Source of the DNA: DATLRC01 sp035478435
GTDB taxonomy: Bacteria > Patescibacteriota > Saccharimonadia > Saccharimonadales > UBA4665
Assembly: GCA_035478435.1 (NCBI GenBank)
Contig: DATIJT010000019.1
Coordinates: forward strand, 26,672 to 90,671
Length of the DNA: 64,000 nt
Direction of reading: 5' to 3'
Shown: one piece after another, positions 59,221 through 64,000 of the stretch
How the letters are laid out: each line of letters begins with the position of its first letter
How positions within the stretch are numbered: the stretch's first letter is position 1
The notes under the pieces: generated by a model
The model's input: only the letters and a program-made list of their open reading frames with translations
Told to the model about the DNA's origin: nothing
Databases searched by the model: none
Translations under genes and position numbers: made by a program

Positions 59221-59604
59221 CTACGGCCGGTTGTTGCCTTGTTTGGGTTGTTTTTCTCTCACTTGTGACCTCAAATCTAAATCGAATGCCCCTGAGCGAC
59301 GGCCGATAACGCCGCCCACAAAAGGCAGTACAGCACCCGGGTATCGGGATATTCCGTAACGGTTTCTGATTGGTCGGCCATCCTTTATTGGTCGGGCATC
59401 GTAAAGCACCGCCCCGCCGATTAGAGGTGAACTCGGAACCTCAGATTCATCAATATCAATCACTGTATCCACAGATTCTGTGATAATGACGGGTTCTTCG
59501 GCTTCAGGCTTTGCTGCTGCCTGATCTAAGTCAATCACTGCCGGGTCGTCTTCGCCTGGCCTTGCGTCTGGTATAAATGTTTCAGCTCCAACTGTCATTT
59601 GCAA
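59221..59604 (-). CDS. hypothetical acidic protein
   Basis: 127 residues. The first half is acidic and low-complexity; the second has short repeated phrases (IGGAVLYDARPIKDGRPIRNRYG, VGGVIGRRSGAFDLDL). No membrane segment and no recognised family. Bases 59605-59699 upstream carry nothing further. Confidence 0.45.
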   Translation of the reverse strand: MQMTVGAETFIPDARPGEDDPAVIDLDQAAAKPEAEEPVIITESVDTVIDIDESEVPSSPLIGGAVLYDARPIKDGRPIRNRYGISRYPGAVLPFVGGVIGRRSGAFDLDLRSQVREKQPKQGNNRP

Positions 59605-59699
59605 AATCCTATTATAGGCCTTTCCCGATTAATAAAAAGTGAATATTATTACAAACTTTTCCCAAACCCAAATAGCTAAAGCTGGCGCCCAGGTTCTAA

Positions 59700-59942
59700 T
59701 TACTTGCTACGTTTAGTGAAGAGGCCAAGTAAAGAGGGGAGTTTACCTTTGCTGGTATTTCGGATGATTCGCGCGGTTGGCGAGTACAAACCCAGTTTAT
59801 ACTTGGCTCGCTGCTTTATACGGCTTGGTTTTGTCCAGCTTTGAACTTGGCTGATGCCTAAGGATCTCTTAGCTCTCCGCTTGACTCGAGTGTAACCGGT
59901 CAAAGTTTTGATCGAGGGTTTGCGGTAACGGATCAGCTTCAT
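59700..59942 (-). CDS. small basic protein
   Basis: 80 residues from ATG 59942, one base after the stop of the G5/Excalibur gene, so the two are coupled. Very Lys/Arg-rich (RYRKPSIKTLTGYTRVKRRAKRSLG), with a repeated R.K.LG pattern. No recognised family; possibly nucleic-acid-binding. Confidence 0.5.
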   Translation of the reverse strand: MKLIRYRKPSIKTLTGYTRVKRRAKRSLGISQVQSWTKPSRIKQRAKYKLGLYSPTARIIRNTSKGKLPSLLGLFTKRSK

Positions 59943-59943
59943 G

Positions 59944-60528
59944 TCATTCGCACCCCACGCCGTCGCCGTCACGGTCCAGGCCGTAGATATCGGAACCAAT
60001 AACGCGAACGGGGCCGCGGACGTAAGCTGGGCCGTTGCCGCTGCCGCCGGCGCAATCTACGTCGCTGGCGATTGGTACGCAGGCACCCGAATAATTCGGA
60101 TCGCATGGAGAAGGTGGTGGGGGCGGAGGCGCTTTGTAAGTTCCGATGGCGACGATTTGAGGTGTGGCCGCCAAAATAACTTTACGGCTGACCAAAGATT
60201 TCTTGGTTTGTTTGCCGTTTTTATAGGTCACTTTATAAGTTTGCTTCTCAGTGCCTTTTTTACCAACTTGCACAACCTTGGTCTGGCCTTCAGGCAAATT
60301 AGGATCGTTTTGGTTAATGGTAGTGAAGGCTAGAGACTTGATTTGGGTAACAGTTTTGGTAGTTACTTTAGCTTTTTTAGCTGGCTTTTTCTTGGCCTGC
60401 GAAGAATTAGCAGTCTTATCACTGGCACTAGCTGTGTTCGGCGCAGTAAAACCCAATACTAAAGTGCTTGCCAGGCTAATGGCAACCAATAAATAAGCCG
60501 CTCGCTTTAAATTAAATAAATTTTTCAT
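59944..60528 (-). CDS. secreted G5-like and Excalibur-domain protein
   Basis: 194 residues from ATG 60528 behind GGGGG. Signal peptide ~1-37. A Lys-rich linker, then a G5-like domain (~60-130: TVTQIKSLAFTTINQNDPNLPEGQTKVVQVGKKGTEKQTYKVTY in two runs of that pattern). A proline spacer, then a Cys-rich C-terminus ending DIYGLDRDGDGVGCE, the Excalibur calcium-binding motif DxDxDGxxCE. Typical of Gram-positive secreted cell-wall proteins. Confidence 0.8.
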   Translation of the reverse strand: MKNLFNLKRAAYLLVAISLASTLVLGFTAPNTASASDKTANSSQAKKKPAKKAKVTTKTVTQIKSLAFTTINQNDPNLPEGQTKVVQVGKKGTEKQTYKVTYKNGKQTKKSLVSRKVILAATPQIVAIGTYKAPPPPPPSPCDPNYSGACVPIASDVDCAGGSGNGPAYVRGPVRVIGSDIYGLDRDGDGVGCE

Positions 60529-60681
60529 GTCCACCCCCTATTTACTTTTAATACTACTCTTAAATTCTTAGAATATTCTTCAATTGACAGGTGTTATTTA
60601 TCACAGGCGGTCTGTGGCATAAGCGTTTGACCTTTGTAGGTGGCAGGACTACAGTTAAGGTGTAACAAAGGAGAACAAGTT

Positions 60682-60873
60682 ATGACTTATACTTTAGTGT
60701 GCGATATGGGCCACGAGCCTCAAACAATGACCGTAGAAGCGATGGATGACGATGAAGCCATGGAAAAGATGATGGCGATGCAAAAAGCCCATCTGGCTGA
60801 AAAGCACTCCGACATGCCGATGACTGACGATCAAGTCAGAGAACACATCATGTCCCACTGGACCAAGAGCTAA
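60682..60873 (+). CDS. DUF1059-like small protein
   Basis: 63 residues from ATG 60682 with AAAGGAG upstream. YTLVCDMGHEPQTMTVEAMDDDEAMEKMMAM...HMPMTDDQVREHI-like pattern matches DUF1059-type proteins (TYTLxCxxxG). Methionine-rich. Function unknown. A strong terminator follows. Confidence 0.65.
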   Translation: MTYTLVCDMGHEPQTMTVEAMDDDEAMEKMMAMQKAHLAEKHSDMPMTDDQVREHIMSHWTKS

Positions 60874-60893
60874 CTACAACACTGCAGGCCTGG

Positions 60894-60925
60894 AAAAGGA
60901 GATAGGATTTTCTATCTCCTTTTTT
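60894..60925 (+). terminator. rho-independent terminator
   Basis: AAAGGAGATAG (60895-60905) pairs with CTATCTCCTTT (60912-60922) with a six-base loop and a T run to 60925. Confidence 0.85.
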
Positions 60926-60964
60926 GACGCAAAGGTTACAATATAGATAAACAGGAGGCATAAT

Positions 60965-62044
60965 ATGGGCAGATTTCGCAAGCTAATCACGACAACTGGG
61001 GTGTTGGTAGTAACTTTATTGGCAGTTGGCGGGCTGGCTTATGGCGCTACAAACCAAACCACGGCCGCTGGCACCAGTGACCACTCGGTTTATAAATTTG
61101 GCCAGACGGTTAATATAACCGGCACCATTAAGGGCGATGTCTTTTGTGCCGGCCAAACCGTGACCGTGGACGCGACGGTGGAAGGCGACGTGCTCTGTGC
61201 CGGCCAAACCGTAACCGTCAGGGGCAAGGTGAATGGCAATGTCCGCCTGGCCGGCCAGACGCTTAACCTGAGTGCTGAAGTCGCTAAAAATGGTACGCTT
61301 ACCGGACAAATGGCCAATGTCGACAAACGAACCACCGTAGGTGGCGACTTAACTTTGGCAGCCGGCCAAGCTAGCGTTGGCGGCCAAATTGGCCGGGACT
61401 TGAACGCTAGAAGCGAAGACCTTTTGCTGCAGAGCACTTCAAAAGTCGGTCGTGACCTTAACTATACAGCCCAGGCAACCGCCCGGTTAGAAGTTGGCGC
61501 GGTGGTGAGCGGCCAGCAGCTGCATAATTATCCCAGCCGCGCCCAGCGCAGTTCGTCTTGGCACGGGTTTGCTCTGGTTTGGCGGATGTATTGGCTCTTT
61601 GCCGCCATCTTCTTCGCTTTTGTACTGGTGCTGCTTTTCCCCAACCTTTTCCGTCGCTGGAACCAAGTAGCGGTCGATAGTTTGGGTACAGTACTGCTAA
61701 CCGGTTTCTTGTCGATGTTCGTTATACCCGTGCTGGCTGTTAGCTTATTCATAACCGTCATTGGCATACCGCTTGGCCTATTCCTGCTGTTGCTCTGGGC
61801 GGGGCTATGGGTCGTGAGTTGGCCGCTGGCGGCTTATTATTTGGGCAGCATGGTACTGGCCAGGGCCAAAAATGCCCTACTAGTGGTGTTGGCCGGTAGC
61901 GTCATCATTAGCTTACTCGGCTTTGTACCGATTGTCGGTTGGATATTCGCGATGCTGATGTACTGGGTAGGTATGGGCATCGCACTGGTTAATCTGAAGC
62001 GGTTGTACCGCAAACCCAAATACAACTCCGAATCTCCGTCCTGA
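60965..62044 (+). CDS. membrane protein with bactofilin-like beta-helix domain
   Basis: 359 residues. Signal or anchor helix ~8-29. Residues ~40-190 consist of short repeats (GTIKGDVFCAGQTVTV, ATVEGDVLCAGQTVTV, GKVNGNVRLAGQTLNL) forming a right-handed beta-helix as in bactofilins. The C-terminal ~160 residues have four membrane helices. Ribosome site CAGGAGG. The topology puts the beta-helix outside, unlike cytoskeletal bactofilins. Likely a structural envelope protein. Confidence 0.75.
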   Translation: MGRFRKLITTTGVLVVTLLAVGGLAYGATNQTTAAGTSDHSVYKFGQTVNITGTIKGDVFCAGQTVTVDATVEGDVLCAGQTVTVRGKVNGNVRLAGQTLNLSAEVAKNGTLTGQMANVDKRTTVGGDLTLAAGQASVGGQIGRDLNARSEDLLLQSTSKVGRDLNYTAQATARLEVGAVVSGQQLHNYPSRAQRSSSWHGFALVWRMYWLFAAIFFAFVLVLLFPNLFRRWNQVAVDSLGTVLLTGFLSMFVIPVLAVSLFITVIGIPLGLFLLLLWAGLWVVSWPLAAYYLGSMVLARAKNALLVVLAGSVIISLLGFVPIVGWIFAMLMYWVGMGIALVNLKRLYRKPKYNSESPS

Positions 62045-62060
62045 ACTTAATCGGTTATGC

Positions 62061-62066
62061 TACGAT
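62061..62066 (+). promoter_or_regulatory. -10 box of a leaderless promoter
   Basis: TACGAT (62061-62066) puts +1 on ATG 62073; TATGCT (62056-62061) is an overlapping alternative. Confidence 0.35.
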
Positions 62067-62072
62067 TGGTTA

Positions 62073-63086
62073 ATGCGAACATTACTTAGGTCGTTTAGTT
62101 TTTCGATTTTCGCCACTTTAGCGGTGCTGGTGTGGGTGGCTTTCGGCTTAGGCCTGGGGGCGCTGTGGACGACTATGGTGCTGATCGCTATCGAAGTGGC
62201 CTTTAGCTTTGACAACGCTATCGTGAATGCCAAAATCCTAGAAAAATTATCACATTTTTGGCAGCAGCTATTCCTGACGCTGGGCATGGTGGTGGCCATT
62301 TTGGGACTGCGGCTAGTTTTCCCTATTTTAATAGTTTCGGTTGGCGCCCATTTGCCCTGGCGTCATGTGGTAGACCTGGCTCTGCACCACCCCGACCTCT
62401 ACGCTAGCCATTTGGAAGCGGCTCATCCGGCCATCGCCGCTTTCGGCGGCGGCTTTTTGCTGACTCTGGCGCTTTATTTCTTTTTTGATGGCGAACGCGA
62501 AGTGTTATGGCACTACCGGATCGAAAGGTTACTACAGCGTGCTGGCAGCAAATGGTGGATCGCGCCGGCTTTAACTTTCGTAATAGTGTATGTTTGTTCG
62601 ATGTTGCCGCTGAACCACTACAGGGCTACGACTCTGCAGGGCGGTGCACTGGGGATTGCCATTTATACCGTTATAAAGCTGTTTATTGATTGGGTAGGGC
62701 GGCTGGGCGGCCAACCTAAGAAAGGGAAGATTATTGGCGCGTCTGCCGTGATAGCCGTGCTTTATTTGGAGCTGCTGGACGCCAGCTTTAGCTTCGACGG
62801 CGTGCTCGGGGCGTTTGCTATTACTACCAAAGTCACGCTCATTGCTATAGGCTTAGGCATTGGCGCGCTGTGGGTCAGGTCGCTGACGGTTTTTATGGTC
62901 CGAAGAGGTATATTAAGCACCTACAAGTACCTGGAACATGGTGCTCACTATGCCATTTTGGTGTTGGCCCTAGCGCTACTAGTCAGCGTTTTTTGGAACG
63001 TGCCGGAAGCTATTACCGGTGTGGTTGGTTTGGGTTTGATACTGGCGTCACTTATAGCTTCGCACCAGGCTATCGAAAAGATTTAG
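62073..63086 (+). CDS. DUF475 / TerC-like integral membrane protein
   Basis: 337 residues, about eight membrane helices. The two family motifs with paired acidic residues in the membrane are present: EVAFSFDNAIVNAKIL and LELLDASFSFDGVLGAFA. DUF475 is a branch of the TerC superfamily associated with metal (e.g. Mn2+) export or tellurite resistance; the cation here is unknown. Its last four bases overlap the end of the convergent PEBP gene. Confidence 0.87.
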   Translation: MRTLLRSFSFSIFATLAVLVWVAFGLGLGALWTTMVLIAIEVAFSFDNAIVNAKILEKLSHFWQQLFLTLGMVVAILGLRLVFPILIVSVGAHLPWRHVVDLALHHPDLYASHLEAAHPAIAAFGGGFLLTLALYFFFDGEREVLWHYRIERLLQRAGSKWWIAPALTFVIVYVCSMLPLNHYRATTLQGGALGIAIYTVIKLFIDWVGRLGGQPKKGKIIGASAVIAVLYLELLDASFSFDGVLGAFAITTKVTLIAIGLGIGALWVRSLTVFMVRRGILSTYKYLEHGAHYAILVLALALLVSVFWNVPEAITGVVGLGLILASLIASHQAIEKI

Positions 63087-63523
63087 TCGGCGCTGTACAG
63101 TCCGACTAGCTCGACTTTTTCAATCGTACTGGTTTGGACTTTTTGGTCGAAAGCTTTACGGGAAGCACTAGCTGGCAAATTGAGCGGCGCGCTGAGTGCC
63201 AAAAGTACGAAATGATAATGATGCGTGCCGCCCGGCGGCGCCGGACCATCCCAACGTGAATTGCCTAGGTCATTGGTACCTTGCACCACCCCGGCTGGTA
63301 AGTTGTCTGAATTTAACTCGATAGTTGCCGGCGGGATATTCCAAGCTAGCCAATGGGTAAAATTACCATTAGGGGCGTCTGGGTCATAAACCAGCACGGC
63401 CAAGTTGTTGGCGCCTGCTGGCACATCACTGATTCTTAAACTAGGTCGCCGGTTTTCACGCTTTAAACCGGCAGTTAATGGCAACGGCTGACCGCCTTCA
63501 AAATCTGGACTAGTGAGTTGCAC
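63083..63523 (-). CDS. YbhB/YbcL-type PEBP family protein
   Basis: 146 residues. Family blocks: VLVYDPDAPNGNFTHWLAWNIP (DPDxP and HW), GTNDLGNSRWDGPAPPGGTHHYHFVLLAL (the YxGPxPPxGxHxY motif). These are small phosphatidylethanolamine-binding-fold proteins of undefined bacterial role. Converges with the DUF475 gene with a 4-base overlap. Confidence 0.92.
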   Translation of the reverse strand: MQLTSPDFEGGQPLPLTAGLKRENRRPSLRISDVPAGANNLAVLVYDPDAPNGNFTHWLAWNIPPATIELNSDNLPAGVVQGTNDLGNSRWDGPAPPGGTHHYHFVLLALSAPLNLPASASRKAFDQKVQTSTIEKVELVGLYSAD

Positions 63524-63549
63524 ATTGTCTCCTTAATCCATCTATTGTA

Positions 63550-64000
63550 ATGCTTTGTTCTTTTAAAAAGAACCAAACATAAAACTTTTGCGTGGCCAAA
63601 AGTTTTACAAAAGGCCACAGGCACTGTAAAACACTATCGCTCCTTCAACCACCAAGCTGCCGCGCCAGAACAACTCCCTCTGGTCGGCCCCATTCTCTAA
63701 CTTTTAAGGAGGAATGGGGCTAAGGTTCTGGCTTGATTCGGCAGCTTGCTGAGAAGAAGCATCGGTTTTCCAGAACCTGGTAAACCCCCACCTTTTGAAG
63801 CACCCAGAAGCAAGAAAGCCGGACTAGAGTGTAGCCATGCTTAGCTGTAGTAAAAAAGTAGCGGGCTTGGCTTCCTCAAGTTGTCTGACGATAAATAGTG
63901 CCAGTGGCACTGTTTTGAGGAGTTCTTGAGGCAAGCTACTTTTTTACTACAGCTAGGTAAGGCGGAACGTCGTCCGGTGGCTTTTTCGGTTCCTTTTTGC
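63550..64000 (-). repeat. family B structured element, copy B3 (reverse orientation, runs to window end)
   Basis: Reading on the minus strand: long arm with 19-bp outer stem (63935-63953 with 63844-63862), inner stem CTCAAG/CTTGAG and loops AACTCC and GAAGCCAAGCCC; AAACCGATGC (near 63758-63767); P0 CAAGCTGCCG/CGGCAGCTTG (63653-63662 with 63739-63748); P1 63664-63671 with 63725-63732; P2 63687-63695 with 63712-63720; loop CGACCAGAGGGAGTT; end hairpins CAAAAGTTTT/AAAACTTTTG and GTTCTT/AAGAAC (~63561-63610). At the window end GGTTCCTTTTTGC starts the opposite terminal hairpin. Confidence 0.85.

Noticed and set aside
1..64000. Code 25 (TGA as glycine), as in Gracilibacteria/Absconditabacteria
   Set aside because: TGA ends many genes at their natural length (for example the MurF-like gene, ddl, nusB) and no TGA interrupts conserved domains.
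1..64000. CRISPR arrays, rRNA genes, prophage or complete IS elements
   Set aside because: No regular direct-repeat/spacer pattern, no rRNA sequence and no transposase or phage structural gene was found by reading.

Overview
The window reads as a chromosomal segment of a Candidate Phyla Radiation (Patescibacteria) bacterium, most likely a Candidatus Saccharibacteria (TM7)-like organism. The reasons are compact single-copy informational genes (leuS, rpmF, nusB, rnc, rpsP-khpA-trmD, typA, rarA), a monoderm-style surface (sortase, CnaB-repeat adhesin, VLGAE-type C-termini, no outer-membrane genes), small DUF378 and DUF5667 proteins, and few biosynthetic genes. TGA is used throughout as a stop, so this is the standard code and not code 25. 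The lineage is inferred from gene content and not proven.

Layout. 1-7.9 kb: nucleotide-handling genes, an HNH nuclease abutting tRNA-Leu, tRNA-Ala, a secreted protein, an alpha/beta hydrolase, a MurF-like ligase, ddl and a polysaccharide deacetylase (cell wall). 7.9-19.1 kb: guaA, leuS, rpmF, nusB, NUDIX, rnc, rpsP, khpA, trmD, then a nickel superoxide dismutase with its maturation peptidase. 19.1-25.2 kb: two membrane proteins, then purM-purL behind a hairpin-rich leader. 25.2-35.1 kb: a Crp/Fnr regulator, a CAP-domain protein, and a surface module of a ~1400-residue CnaB adhesin, a second anchored protein and a sortase. 35.1-48.5 kb: accessory genes, including a Fic/VbhA-type pair, a truncated Crp/Fnr gene, a coiled-coil surface protein, a UbiB-type kinase, a GIY-YIG nuclease and tRNA-Gln with tRNA-like relics. 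48.5-59.2 kb: metK behind a SAM riboswitch, an ABC exporter, 4-hydroxyphenylpyruvate dioxygenase, rarA and typA. 59.2-64 kb: secreted and membrane proteins and a PEBP protein.

The least expected content is non-coding. Family A consists of ~125-170 bp near-palindromes. Three of them (4041, 34201, 57187) end in a Shine-Dalgarno plus ATG and directly supply the start codons of the murF-like gene, the sortase and typA; the first and third are nearly identical but in opposite orientation. Family B (17017, 54597, 63550) is a 250-500 bp structured element whose helices differ in sequence between copies but keep pairing, while specific loop sequences stay fixed. That is the pattern expected of a conserved structured RNA or single-stranded-DNA element. 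I recognise neither family.

A third theme is expression style. Many genes have a -10 hexamer placed so that the predicted transcription start falls on or within a few bases of the start codon. This suggests frequent leaderless transcription, alongside a second class of genes with good Shine-Dalgarno sites. All functional calls are by reading motifs; no database search was run.
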